Shown piece by piece: positions 36,705 to 47,218 of a stretch of DNA of 64,000 nt. The notes beneath the pieces are model-generated. The model saw only the letters and a list, made by a program, of their open reading frames with translations. It had not been told where the DNA came from and searched no databases. This DNA is from Pseudomonas sp. GM21. GTDB lineage: Bacteria; Pseudomonadota; Gammaproteobacteria; Pseudomonadales; Pseudomonadaceae. Within the stretch, counting starts at the first letter, position 1, and the number at the start of each line of letters is the position of its first letter. Location of the stretch: assembly GCF_000282215.1 (NCBI RefSeq), contig NZ_AKJS01000070.1, positions 1 to 64,000 on the forward strand, given 5' to 3'. Made by a program: the position numbers and the translations under genes.

Positions 36705-37744
36705 AACACCTCAACCGCGTGTGTCTGTCGCTCAACCAGTTCACCGATGGGTTCCAGGCTCAGACCCAGTTCAGCCGCCACCGCGAGGAACCGTTCGTTG
36801 CCCTCGGGTGTGACCGCAATCAGCAGGCCACCGCTGGTCTGCGGATCGCACAGCACGCGTTTGTGCAGCTCCTGAAGTCGTCCCAGTTTGCTGGCGTAGC
36901 TGTCGAAGTTGCGCAGCGTCCCGCCTGGCACGCAGCCTTGGTCGAGGTAGTACTCGACACCCGGCAGGCGTGGCACGCGGTTGTATTCGATGCGGGCGGT
37001 CAGATGGCTGCCATCGGCCATTTCTACCAAATGCCCCAGTAGACCAAACCCGGTGACGTCGGTCATCGCAGTCACGCCGTCGAGCTTGCCGAAACGGCTG
37101 CCGGGTTTGTTCAGGGTGCACATCCAGTCGCGGGCCAGACCGATATCGGCCGTGCGCAACTTGCCCTTTTTCTCGGCGGTGGTGAGGATGCCGATGCCCA
37201 GTGGCTTGGTCAGATAGAGCAGGCAACCGGCCGTGGCCGTGTCGTTGCGTTTCATGTGGCGCTTTTCCACCAGACCGGTCACGGCCAGGCCGAAGATCGG
37301 CTCCGGTGCATCGATGGAGTGACCACCGGCCAATGGAATCCCGGCCTCATCGCAGACCGAGCGCCCGCCGCGAATCACTTCCCGGGCTACTTCCGGCGCC
37401 AGTACATTGACCGGCCAGCCGAGGATCGCAATCGCCATCAGCGGATCGCCGCCCATGGCATAGATGTCGCTGATGGCATTGGTGGCGGCGATGCGGCCGA
37501 AATCGAACGGGTCATCGACGATGGGCATGAAGAAGTCTGTGGTGGAGACCACGCCGCGTTCGTCATCAATGGCGTACACCGCCGCGTCGTCGCGCGAAGC
37601 ATTGCCGACCCAGAGTTTCGGGTCCAGGTTCTGCGCCCCGCTACCGGCCAGAATCACCTCCAGCACCTGGGGGGAAATCTTGCAGCCACAACCTGCGCCG
37701 TGGCTGTATTGGGTCAGACGAATCGGCTCGCTCATGGGGTGCAC
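36701..37744 (-). CDS. selD: Selenophosphate synthetase
   Basis: SelD makes selenophosphate from selenide and ATP. The 347-residue protein starts with [21 protein letters not shown], whose cysteine (position of E. coli Cys17) is encoded by TGC, not by TGA, so this is the Cys form. [21 protein letters not shown] and [10 protein letters not shown] mark the ATP-binding AIRS fold. The start is at 37744. Together with selU it forms a two-gene operon dedicated to 2-selenouridine. No selenocysteine gene (selA, selB, selC) is seen in the window. Confidence 0.96.
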   Translation of the reverse strand: MHPMSEPIRLTQYSHGAGCGCKISPQVLEVILAGSGAQNLDPKLWVGNASRDDAAVYAIDDERGVVSTTDFFMPIVDDPFDFGRIAATNAISDIYAMGGDPLMAIAILGWPVNVLAPEVAREVIRGGRSVCDEAGIPLAGGHSIDAPEPIFGLAVTGLVEKRHMKRNDTATAGCLLYLTKPLGIGILTTAEKKGKLRTADIGLARDWMCTLNKPGSRFGKLDGVTAMTDVTGFGLLGHLVEMADGSHLTARIEYNRVPRLPGVEYYLDQGCVPGGTLRNFDSYASKLGRLQELHKRVLCDPQTSGGLLIAVTPEGNERFLAVAAELGLSLEPIGELVERQTHAVEVF

Positions 37745-37803
37745 CTAATGGGATCAATGCGGCCGATTCTAGCAGACGAGATTGATGTCGACTGTTAAGC
37801 CCT

Positions 37804-37830
37804 CATCGCCAGCAGGCTGGCTCCCACAGT
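37804..37830. repeat. Left half of a REP pair interrupted by an insertion sequence
   Basis: CATCGCCAGCAGGCTGGCTCCCACAG is one REP unit. Its facing partner is found at 39228, on the other side of the insertion sequence. The spacer sequence that follows (TCTTCAGTGAACACA near 37834) is shared with the REP pair at 35484. Confidence 0.85.
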
Positions 37831-37880
37831 AGATCTTCAGTGAACACAGCTATTGTGTATGACTGAGATCCACTAATGAA

Positions 37881-37892
37881 ATGGCTACCCCC
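37881..37892 (+). repeat. Left subterminal inverted repeat of the IS
   Basis: ATGGCTACCCCC matches the complement of 39212-39223 at 11 of 12 bases. Confidence 0.8.
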
Positions 37893-37949
37893 GCTGCCCC
37901 TGTGATCGCCCACTAAGCTTTCACAGGGGGCCTACCGGAGACCGTTGCC

Positions 37950-38978
37950 ATGAACAAAGTAGCTATTGCCGCCATCGATCTTGGAAAACATACCTTCCAT
38001 CTGCATGCCCAAGATGATCGAGGTCATGAGCTTTACCGAAAAAAGTTTAATCGGGTGGCGCTCGCTCAACATTTGGCGAACCTCGAACCGTGTACGGTCG
38101 TAATGGAAGCCTGTGGCGGTGCCCATTTCATGGCGCAGGAAGTCGCCAAACTGGGACATACGCCCAAGCTCATTGCACCTCATCTGGTACGCCCTTACGT
38201 GAAAAGCAACAAGAACGACTTCGCCGATGCCGAAGCGATCTGCGAGGCGGCAACTCGCCCCACGATGCGCTTCGTGCCCCCAAAAAACCAGGCTCAACAG
38301 GCGTTGGCGATGCTCAATTCGGTGCGTGAGTCCTACATCAAAGACCGTACCGCCACCGTCAACCGGATTCACGCAGCCCTGCTGGAAGTGGGTGTCAGCC
38401 TGGCTCCCGGCTTTAAATCCATCAAAGAGCTTCCAGCGTTGCTTGAGATGAGTTCATTTTCCGGCTCCATCAAAAAAATTCTGATGGGGCTGCATGAACA
38501 CTTCAACTATCTGGATGGGAAGGTCAAGGCGCTGGACAAACACGTGGAATGCCAGGCCGCTGAAGATGATCTGGCGTCTCGCTTGATGACCATGCCCTGC
38601 GTCGGCCCGATCACCTCCAGCGCCCTGGCTGCCGAGCTGGGCGATGGCAAACAGTTCAAATGCGGCCGAGGCTATGCGGCGTCGATCGGGCTGGTACCCA
38701 AACAACACGGCACGGGTGACAAAACCGTGTTGCTGGGCATCAGTAAGCGCGGCGATCGAAACCAGAGACGCCTGCTCATCCAGTGCGCCCGTGTTTACCT
38801 GATACAACTGGACCGACAGAAAGGAGCCCTGGCGGACTGGGTCCGCCAGCTATTAGCGTCCCGCCATCACTCCAATCTCGTGGTCTGCGCGCTGGCCAAC
38901 AAGCTGGCAAGAATCGCCTGGGCAATTGCGGCCCATCACACTGAATTCGATGCGGGGCCAGCCGCGATGAACGCCTGA
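37950..38978 (+). CDS. IS110-family transposase (DEDD recombinase)
   Basis: The 342-residue protein has an N-terminal RuvC-like domain whose acidic residues are visible as AIDLGKHTF (Asp10), VVMEACGG (Glu53) and NDFADAEAI (Asp90 and Asp93). A helical middle region and a C-terminal transposase domain with GPITSSALAAELGD and LLGISKRGDRNQRRLL follow. The segment that reads HSSGGK in many relatives is HGTGDK here (residues 253-258), so I could not place the nucleophilic serine with confidence. GGAG precedes the ATG. Such enzymes cut and paste the element through a circular intermediate guided by an RNA. The frame is intact, so the copy may be active. Confidence 0.93.
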   Translation: MNKVAIAAIDLGKHTFHLHAQDDRGHELYRKKFNRVALAQHLANLEPCTVVMEACGGAHFMAQEVAKLGHTPKLIAPHLVRPYVKSNKNDFADAEAICEAATRPTMRFVPPKNQAQQALAMLNSVRESYIKDRTATVNRIHAALLEVGVSLAPGFKSIKELPALLEMSSFSGSIKKILMGLHEHFNYLDGKVKALDKHVECQAAEDDLASRLMTMPCVGPITSSALAAELGDGKQFKCGRGYAASIGLVPKQHGTGDKTVLLGISKRGDRNQRRLLIQCARVYLIQLDRQKGALADWVRQLLASRHHSNLVVCALANKLARIAWAIAAHHTEFDAGPAAMNA

Positions 38979-38989
38979 CCCCGCTGTCA

Positions 38990-39211
38990 CCCGAGCACCA
39001 CCCACCTGGTTTTGCGATGCTGGATAACTGATGACGTGAACGGCCAACCGGCCTGACGACAACCCTGAGCTCCCACACGGCTGAAAGGCCGTTCCACTAA
39101 TTAGGATCGTCGGGCATCGATTCTCATCGAGGCGCGGGGCCACAACCCCACTCAGACGCCGGATAGATGAAAGCAAGCCAAACACGGCATCAAAAACAGT
39201 ATTGCAGAAAA
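38990..39211 (+). ncRNA. Candidate bridge RNA (seekRNA) of the IS
   Basis: The approximately 230 bases between the transposase stop and the right terminal repeat have no coding capacity but several hairpins (GGCC-AACC-GGCC near 39042-39053, then the loop described at 39057-39112). IS1111-type elements encode their guide RNA in this position. The extent given is a guess; only the target loop is supported by sequence complementarity. Confidence 0.55.
39057..39112 (+). ncRNA. Predicted target-binding loop of the bridge RNA
   Basis: Folding by eye gives outer stems CGAC/GTCG (39057-39060 with 39109-39112) and CCT/AGG (39064-39066 with 39103-39105). A perfect apical hairpin ACGGC/GCCGT (39077-39081 with 39088-39092) closes the top. 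Between them lie two 10-nt unpaired arms, GAGCTCCCAC (39067-39076) and TCCACTAATT (39093-39102). The first arm contains GCTCCCAC(A), complementary to the right flank TGTGGGAGC of the insertion. The second contains TCCACTAAT, identical to the left flank (37869-37877). In the minus-strand sense the RNA thus has left and right guides in the order known for bridge RNAs. Confidence 0.6.
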
Positions 39212-39223
39212 GGGGGTAACCAT
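39212..39223 (-). repeat. Right subterminal inverted repeat of the IS
   Basis: GGGGGTAACCAT is the partner of the left repeat at 37881-37892, with one mismatch. Confidence 0.8.
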
Positions 39224-39227
39224 AGAT

Positions 39228-39253
39228 GTGGGAGCCAGCCTGCTGGCGATGGG
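39228..39253. repeat. Right half of the interrupted REP pair
   Basis: GTGGGAGCCAGCCTGCTGGCGATGGGG is the facing partner of 37804-37830. The two share the rarer CCAGCCTGCTGG core (against CGAGCCTGCTCG elsewhere), which shows they belong to the same original pair. Confidence 0.85.
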
Positions 39254-39345
39254 GCTATTCGCTTCACCCAATAACCAACTGACTCACCGCCCGACCATCG
39301 ACCGGGCATGATCCCGCTTGCCCGATTGACGGGTAATACATAAAA

Positions 39346-39357
39346 GTCCAGTATGGA
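39346..39357. promoter_or_regulatory. Putative DauR operator at the binding-protein promoter
   Basis: GTCCAGTATGGA matches the palindrome upstream of dauB (GTCCATTATGGA) at 11 of 12 bases. It overlaps a predicted -10 box CAGTAT (39349-39354) that lies 17 bp from a -35 box TTGACG (39326-39331). Regulation by DauR is inferred from the shared motif and gene context. Confidence 0.5.
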
Positions 39358-39440
39358 ATTACAAGTACAAAAAACCTGTTCACCGTTTCAGCTCTTCCTT
39401 CTGTCTTGCCAAACCAACAACAACCCGCGAGAGAACGAAC

Positions 39441-40217
39441 ATGAAGAAATTCCCCCTCATCACCGGTCTGGCCCTGAGCCTGTTGGCGTGCAGCAGCGTG
39501 TTTGCCGCCGAAAAAGCGCTGCGCATCGGTATCGAGGCGGCTTACCCGCCGTTCGCCTCCAAAACCGACGAGGGCAAGATTGTCGGTTTCGACTATGACA
39601 TCGGCAACGCCCTGTGTGCGCAGATGAAGGTCGAGTGCGTGTGGGTCGAAGGCGAATTCGACGGTCTGATTCCTTCCCTTAAAGTGAAGAAAATCGACAT
39701 GGCCTTGTCCTCCATGACAATCAACGATGACCGCAAGAAGTCGGTGGATTTCTCCCACAAGTACTACTTCACCTCGTCGCGTCTGGTGATGAAGGAAGGC
39801 GCGGTGGTCGATGACCAATACGCCAGCCTCAAAGGCAAAACCGTTGGCGTGCAGCGCGCCACCACCACCGACCGTTACGCCACTGAGGTTTTCGAACCCA
39901 AGGGCGTCAACGTCAAGCGCTACAGCAACAACGAAGAAATCTACATGGACCTGGCTGCCGGTCGCCTCGATGCGATTTTTGCCGACACCATTCCGTTGAA
40001 TGACTTCTTGTCGATGCCGCGCGGCAAGGGCTACGCGTTTGTCGGGCCGGAGTTGAAGGACCCGAAATACGTGGGCGAGGGCGCCGGGATTGCGGTGCGC
40101 AAGGGCAATGCTGAATTGGTCGGCCAGCTGAACTCGGCCATTGATGGCATTCGTGCCAATGGCGAATATCAGAAAATCTCGGACAAGTACTTCAAGTCAG
40201 ACATCTACGGCGATTGA
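39441..40217 (+). CDS. Periplasmic basic-amino-acid-binding protein of an ABC transporter
   Basis: The 258-residue protein has a signal peptide ([15 protein letters not shown]) and the type-II solute-binding fold of the HisJ/ArgT family. It opens with [33 protein letters not shown] and carries the conserved [22 protein letters not shown]. No permease or ATPase genes accompany it, so it must use subunits encoded elsewhere. In P. aeruginosa a related binding-protein gene (PA3865) is next to dauBAR, which suggests that it captures D- or L-arginine for this pathway. Confidence 0.9.
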   Translation: MKKFPLITGLALSLLACSSVFAAEKALRIGIEAAYPPFASKTDEGKIVGFDYDIGNALCAQMKVECVWVEGEFDGLIPSLKVKKIDMALSSMTINDDRKKSVDFSHKYYFTSSRLVMKEGAVVDDQYASLKGKTVGVQRATTTDRYATEVFEPKGVNVKRYSNNEEIYMDLAAGRLDAIFADTIPLNDFLSMPRGKGYAFVGPELKDPKYVGEGAGIAVRKGNAELVGQLNSAIDGIRANGEYQKISDKYFKSDIYGD

Positions 40218-40223
40218 TAAATC

Positions 40224-40318
40224 GCCTTCGCCGGCAAGCCGGTCTCGCTCCCACATTTGATCTCCGCATGACGCAGATTCAGTGTGGGAGCGAGCCTGCT
40301 CGCGAAGAGGCCAGATCA
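40224..40318. repeat. REP pair, left unit degenerate
   Basis: The right unit GTGTGGGAGCGAGCCTGCTCGCGAA is intact. The left unit GCCTTCGCCGGCAAGCCGGTCTCGCTCCCACA is a variant with a different core and two inserted bases. Confidence 0.75.
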
Positions 40319-40338
40319 AGCAACACAAACTTCCGAAC

Positions 40339-40965
40339 CTAGCCCTTCAATTCCTTCAAATGCTTGTAAACCGTCGCCCGTCCCATGTTCAGCACATTGG
40401 CCACATAGTTCGACGCGCTCTTGCCCTTGAAAGCGCCTTCGGCATGCAGCGCCAGCACCAGTTCGCGTTTGTGATCGCGTGTCAGCAGGTTCAGGCTCAG
40501 TTGACGTTCACGCAGCCAGGCGTGCAGGAAGGTGTTGATCCGCTCCTGCCAGTCATCACGAAACAGTGAGTCCGGTTGCGGAATCAGTTTGCTCGGCGAC
40601 AGGAACAGGTCGAGCGCCGCTTTGGCATTTTCGAACAACGAAATGTTCAGGTTGACGCACAGGAGGGCCAGCGGATGACCTCCGCTGTCGCGCAATACCG
40701 TGCTCAAGCTGCGAATCTTCTGACCATCCCAATTGAGCTTTTCGTACGGCCCAATGTTGGTTTCGCTGACATCGTCGCTGAGCATGTCCTCCAGCGCGGC
40801 GTCATCGCCGATTTCCCGTTTCGACAGGTTGTTGGCGATGTAGTCGATCTTTTGCGTGCGCAGGTCGTGCAGCACCACCTCGGCATGGGGGAAGAACAGC
40901 GTGGCGATGGCATCGGCAATCGCTCGGTAGTTGTCCAGCGCCGGGTCTTTTTCAGGTGCGTTCAT
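40339..40965 (-). CDS. dauR: Transcriptional regulator DauR
   Basis: The 208-residue protein has an N-terminal PAS-like YheO domain (residues 10-125: ADAIATLFFPHAEVVLHDLRTQKIDYIANNLSKREIGDD). A C-terminal helix-turn-helix follows (KGKSASNYVANVLNMGRATVYKHLKEL). DauR represses dauBA in P. aeruginosa until D-arginine or D-lysine is present. The gene is last in the dauB-dauA-dauR order, with gaps of 89 bp to dauA. Its operator is proposed at 43301 and 39346. Confidence 0.9.
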   Translation of the reverse strand: MNAPEKDPALDNYRAIADAIATLFFPHAEVVLHDLRTQKIDYIANNLSKREIGDDAALEDMLSDDVSETNIGPYEKLNWDGQKIRSLSTVLRDSGGHPLALLCVNLNISLFENAKAALDLFLSPSKLIPQPDSLFRDDWQERINTFLHAWLRERQLSLNLLTRDHKRELVLALHAEGAFKGKSASNYVANVLNMGRATVYKHLKELKG

Positions 40966-41054
40966 ACAGTGGAACTCCAGGCAGCGTCAGCGCCCCGCAA
41001 AAGGGGCGCTGGAAGTTTGCCGTAATCGTGTGGGCACGTCACCTGACCAGTCGA

Positions 41055-42317
<1,263 letters not shown>

Positions 42318-42329
42318 TGAGTTGTGGGG

Positions 42330-43277
42330 TTAGTGCTGCAGGTGGTAGATGGCATTGGCCAGTGCGATGTCTTCCAGGCCCAGACCGATGGAGCGGAAGA
42401 ACACCGGCCGGTCGTAGTCAGGGCGTTGTACCTTGCCGCTCAGCAGCTCGGGCAGGTCGCCCAGAATCAAGCGCAGGTCCCAGCCATGTTGTTCGCCTGC
42501 GATCAGCATCTCACCTGCGGAGCCCGGCGTGGTCAGGCGATAGTCACAGAACACTTGCATGTCATTGAGGCTCTGCGGTGGCACTTCGTGGGCGCGCGGG
42601 GCGTTGGTGCTGATGGAGGTGATCAGCGCCGGTTTGCTCAAGCTTGACGGGTCGATCACCGGGCCTGCGGACGAGGTGCACAGCATGATTACGTCGGCGT
42701 CCTGAATTGCCGCTTCGTGACTGTCGACGATGGTCAGGCGTGGATCGAGGCTGTTGATCTGAGCCAATGCTTCAGGATTCTTGTTGCTCAGGCTCGGCGA
42801 ATACAGGGTGATGCTTTGCCAGTCACGCAGATGCTTGACGTAGTGAAGATGCGCCTGGGCGACTTTGCCGCTGCCGATGATCGCCAGACGCTGCGCTGCC
42901 AACGGGGCGAGTGCATCGACAGCTACCGCGGTGGTTGCGGCCGTGCGTGCGGTGGTCAACTCACCTGCATCGCACAGCAGCAATGGCTGGCCGGTCTGCA
43001 TCGACATCAGCAGGGTCCACGCAGTCACCAGTGGGCCTTGTTCGCGCACGATATACGGCGAGGTTTTAACCCCGTAGACACCATCTTTCGCCAGCACGCC
43101 GAGGTAGTTGATGAAGTCGCCAGCGCCCTGAGGGAACTCCACCAGTTGCTGCGCCGGTTGTACGGCCTGGCCGGCGGCCAGGTCGCGGAACAGCTTGCGC
43201 AGGATCTGCGGCACGTCGACTTTCTCCAGCAGTTCGCGGGCCTGGGATTGGTTGATTACGTAAGGCGTACTGGACAT
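42330..43277 (-). CDS. dauB: NAD(P)H-dependent anabolic L-arginine dehydrogenase
   Basis: DauB reduces 2-ketoarginine plus ammonia to L-arginine, the second half of D-to-L arginine conversion. The 315-residue protein belongs to the ornithine cyclodeaminase / mu-crystallin family and contains the Rossmann motif LAIIGSGKVAQAHLHYV (about residue 128) and the segment LLLCDAGELTTARTAATTAVAV. The start is the ATG at 43277; a longer open frame upstream has no coding character. It is the first gene of the dau cluster and its promoter carries the palindrome at 43301. Confidence 0.93.
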   Translation of the reverse strand: MSSTPYVINQSQARELLEKVDVPQILRKLFRDLAAGQAVQPAQQLVEFPQGAGDFINYLGVLAKDGVYGVKTSPYIVREQGPLVTAWTLLMSMQTGQPLLLCDAGELTTARTAATTAVAVDALAPLAAQRLAIIGSGKVAQAHLHYVKHLRDWQSITLYSPSLSNKNPEALAQINSLDPRLTIVDSHEAAIQDADVIMLCTSSAGPVIDPSSLSKPALITSISTNAPRAHEVPPQSLNDMQVFCDYRLTTPGSAGEMLIAGEQHGWDLRLILGDLPELLSGKVQRPDYDRPVFFRSIGLGLEDIALANAIYHLQH

Positions 43278-43300
43278 GGCTGGCTCCGGGCGCTGAACTA

Positions 43301-43330
43301 AACTAATTTGTCCATTATGGACATTTAGTT
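43301..43330. promoter_or_regulatory. Palindromic operator in the dauB promoter
   Basis: AACTAATTTGTCCAT and the facing ATGGACATTTAGTT form a near-perfect inverted repeat centred near 43316. The inner core is TGTCCATTATGGACA. On the minus strand it overlaps a -10 box ATAATG (complement of 43313-43318), 17 bp from a -35 box TTGCCC (43336-43341). A bound repressor would block this promoter. DauR is the natural candidate. Confidence 0.65.
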
Positions 43331-43361
43331 GTGTTGGGCAAGCTCTTGTAAAAAATCGGGG

Positions 43362-43393
43362 AAAAAAAAAGCGCAGTCCGTTTCCGGCTGCGC
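43362..43393 (-). terminator. Rho-independent terminator of rhlB
   Basis: On the minus strand GCGCAGCCGGA and TCCGACTGCGC-type arms (GCGCAGTCCG with CCGGCTGCGC) form a stem with a small mismatch, followed by nine T. It lies 20 bp after the rhlB stop. Confidence 0.8.
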
Positions 43394-43413
43394 CTCTTTC
43401 TGCAAATTCCCGG

Positions 43414-44901
43414 TTATGGGCGTTTGCGCTCAACCGCCCGCAGTAGATGCGTCGGTGGTGTTTCACAGCTGATCTTGCGACCCAGCAACGCCTCGATGGA
43501 CGGTAACTGGTAGGAGTCATCTTCACCGGCGAAGCTGATGGACACGCCATCGGCGCCTGCGCGACCGGTACGACCGATGCGGTGTACGTAGTCGTCCGGG
43601 ACTTCCGGCAGGGTGAAGTTGATCACGTGGCTGATGCCGTCGATGTGAATGCCGCGACCGGCGACATCGGTGGCGACCAGTACGCGAATCTTGCCTTCGC
43701 GGAAACCTTCAAGGGTCTTGATACGCTTGTGCTGCGGCACATCGCCGGACAGTTGCGCGGCGTTGACGCCGTCACGCACCAGGCGTTCTTCAATGCGGCG
43801 TACCTCATCCTTGCGGTTGGCGAACACCATCACCCGCTCCCAGCCATTGTCGTTGACCAGGTTGTAGAGCAGTTTGTACTTGTCGGCACCGGCGACGGCG
43901 TAAATGTGCTGCTCGACGTTTTCGCTCGCCACGTTCTGCGCTTCGATCTCGACGATCGAAGGCTCGGTGGTCCATTGCTTGGCGAGGTTCATCACGTCTT
44001 CGGTGAAGGTCGCGGAGAACAGCAGTGTCTGACGCTCGTTCTTCGGCGGCGTCTGGCGAATGATCTGACGCACTTGTGGGATGAAACCCATGTCGAGCAT
44101 CCGGTCGGCTTCGTCCAGCACCATGACTTCGACCATGTCCAAATGCACGTCGCCACGCTGGTTGAAGTCGAGTAAACGGCCCGGAGTGGCCACGAGGATG
44201 TCGCAGTGACGGGCTTCGAGGTGCTTGAGCTGCTTGTCGAAATCCATGCCGCCGACAAACGTCATGACGTTGAGGCCGGTGTATTTGGTCAGGTCGGCAG
44301 CGTCCTTGGCGATCTGCACCACCAGTTCGCGGGTTGGCGCAATGATCAGCGCTCGCGGCTCACCCATGTAGCGCTCTTTCGGCGGCGGGGTTTGCAGCAG
44401 CTGGGTGATGATCGAAATCAGGAACGCGGCCGTTTTGCCGGTGCCGGTCTGGGCGCGACCGATGGCGTCTTTGCCCGCCAGGGTAAAGCCAAGCACCTGC
44501 GCCTGGATCGGTGTGCAGTACGGGAAGCCCAGGTCCTGGATGGCGTGCATCAGTTCCGGGGCGAGTTTGAAATCGTGGAAGCGGGTTTTGCCTTCCTGGG
44601 GTTCGACGACGAAATCTTCGAGTTTCCAGGGAATGACCGGTGCCTTGGGCTTGGGTTCGCGACGCGGTTTTGCCGGTTTCGGCGCTTCGCTACGCGGCTG
44701 TTCAGAGGCAACGTCCGGGGCAGGTTGGGTGGCCGGTGTGGTCTTTGGCTCGTGTTTCGGTACCGCTGCGGTTGCGGTCCGGCCAGGCTGATTACCGTCG
44801 GTGCGGTGGCTGGGAGTATGAGACGGAGCGCTGGGAACTGGCGCGAGCTGCTCAGTCTCGCTTTTACCGAACATTTTCTTGAGTGCTTTGAGCACGGTCA
44901 T
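43414..44901 (-). CDS. rhlB: DEAD-box RNA helicase RhlB
   Basis: The 495-residue ATP-dependent RNA helicase has a variable Pro/Lys/Ala-rich N-terminal extension (residues 1-95). The two RecA-like domains follow, with a Walker [38 protein letters not shown], and HRIGRTGR. RhlB unwinds RNA for degradation and ribosome assembly. The flank with dauB matches the P. aeruginosa order (PA3861, PA3862). Whether it joins an RNase E degradosome in this organism cannot be seen. Confidence 0.93.
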   Translation of the reverse strand: MTVLKALKKMFGKSETEQLAPVPSAPSHTPSHRTDGNQPGRTATAAVPKHEPKTTPATQPAPDVASEQPRSEAPKPAKPRREPKPKAPVIPWKLEDFVVEPQEGKTRFHDFKLAPELMHAIQDLGFPYCTPIQAQVLGFTLAGKDAIGRAQTGTGKTAAFLISIITQLLQTPPPKERYMGEPRALIIAPTRELVVQIAKDAADLTKYTGLNVMTFVGGMDFDKQLKHLEARHCDILVATPGRLLDFNQRGDVHLDMVEVMVLDEADRMLDMGFIPQVRQIIRQTPPKNERQTLLFSATFTEDVMNLAKQWTTEPSIVEIEAQNVASENVEQHIYAVAGADKYKLLYNLVNDNGWERVMVFANRKDEVRRIEERLVRDGVNAAQLSGDVPQHKRIKTLEGFREGKIRVLVATDVAGRGIHIDGISHVINFTLPEVPDDYVHRIGRTGRAGADGVSISFAGEDDSYQLPSIEALLGRKISCETPPTHLLRAVERKRP

Positions 44902-44997
44902 CTCATCAATTGGTTAAGGAATGTACGCCGGCCAGTGTAATGCAAGAATCGGGCGCGGCGTAGTGGGATGATCAATGGGCTGCGTTTGGCATCACGG

Positions 44998-46121
<1,124 letters not shown>

Positions 46122-47153
46122 ATGAAGATGTTGAAATCCACCCTGGCTATCGTGACTGCAGCCGCAGTACTCGGTATCAGCGGGTTCGCTCAGGCGGGTG
46201 CAACCCTGGATGCAGTGCAGAAAAAAGGTTTCGTACAGTGTGGTGTGAGTGACGGTCTGCCGGGCTTCTCGGTTCCGGACTCCACGGGCAAGATCGTCGG
46301 TATCGATGCTGACTATTGCCGTGCTGTAGCGGCGGCCATTTTCGGCGACGCGACCAAAGTCAAATTCAGTCAGTTGAACGCCAAAGAGCGTTTCACCGCG
46401 CTGCAGTCGGGCGAAATCGACATTCTGTCGCGCAACACCACCATGACCAGCTCCCGTGACTCGGGCATGGGCCTGAAGTTTCCTGGCTTTATCACCTACT
46501 ACGACGGCATCGGCTTCCTGGTTAACAACAAGCTGGGCGTCAAGAGTGCCAAGGAACTGGACGGTGCTACCATCTGCATCCAGGCCGGTACCACCACCGA
46601 GCTGAACGTTTCCGACTACTTCCGCGGTAACGGTCTGAAATACACCCCGATCACTTTCGACACCTCCGACGAAAGCGCCAAGTCGCTGGAATCCGGTCGT
46701 TGCGACGTTCTGACTTCCGACAAGTCCCAGCTGTTTGCCCAGCGCAGCAAGCTGGCCTCGCCGAAGGATTACGTGGTACTGCCGGAAACCATCTCCAAGG
46801 AGCCGCTGGGCCCGGTCGTGCGTAATGGCGACGACGAGTGGCTGGCCATCGCGCGCTGGGTTGGCTACGCCATGCTCAACGCTGAGGAGGCCGGCATCAC
46901 TTCGAAAAACGTCGAAGCTGAAGCCAAGTCCACCAAGAACCCTGACGTTGCCCGTCTGCTGGGTACCGATGGTGAATACGGCAAAGACCTGAAAGTGAAA
47001 AAGGACTGGGTCGTCCAGATCGTCAAACAAGTCGGCAACTATGGCGAAGTGTTCGAGAAAAACCTCGGCAAGAACACTCCGCTGGAAATCGACCGCGGGC
47101 TGAACGCCTTGTGGAGCGCTGGCGGCATTCAATACGCACCACCAGTGCGCTGA
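46122..47153 (+). CDS. aapJ: General L-amino-acid-binding protein
   Basis: AapJ is the periplasmic binding subunit of the broad-specificity L-amino-acid ABC transporter. The 343-residue precursor has a signal peptide (IVTAAAVLGISGFAQA-GA) and the opening VQKKGFVQCGVSDGLPGFSVPDSTGKIVGIDADYCRAVAAA, which is characteristic of the AapJ/BztA family. DILSRNTTMTSSRDSGMG binds the alpha-amino and carboxyl groups. A GGAGG lies just upstream. It heads the four-gene operon. Confidence 0.95.
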   Translation: MKMLKSTLAIVTAAAVLGISGFAQAGATLDAVQKKGFVQCGVSDGLPGFSVPDSTGKIVGIDADYCRAVAAAIFGDATKVKFSQLNAKERFTALQSGEIDILSRNTTMTSSRDSGMGLKFPGFITYYDGIGFLVNNKLGVKSAKELDGATICIQAGTTTELNVSDYFRGNGLKYTPITFDTSDESAKSLESGRCDVLTSDKSQLFAQRSKLASPKDYVVLPETISKEPLGPVVRNGDDEWLAIARWVGYAMLNAEEAGITSKNVEAEAKSTKNPDVARLLGTDGEYGKDLKVKKDWVVQIVKQVGNYGEVFEKNLGKNTPLEIDRGLNALWSAGGIQYAPPVR

Positions 47154-47218
47154 TGGTTCTATCACCCGGCGGGCCAACCGCCGGGTGATGTTCTGTTCCA
47201 TTACATCCGGGGCACTTC

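Larger units (their letters stand above)
37876..39228 (+). mobile_element. IS110-family insertion sequence of the IS1111 type
   Basis: The element is about 1350 bp and holds one transposase gene. Subterminal inverted repeats ATGGCTACCCCC (37881-37892) and the complement of GGGGGTAACCAT (39212-39223) match at 11 of 12 positions, which is a feature of the IS1111 group rather than of IS110 proper. The trinucleotide ATG stands at both junctions (37876-37878 and 39226-39228), so the exact ends are ambiguous by 3 bp. The element separates the two halves of a REP pair. Long non-coding DNA lies downstream of the gene, where IS1111 elements encode their guide RNA. Confidence 0.88.

Noticed and set aside
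36701..37744. Possible selenocysteine codon in selD
   Set aside because: The active-site residue is encoded by TGC and the frame has no internal TGA.
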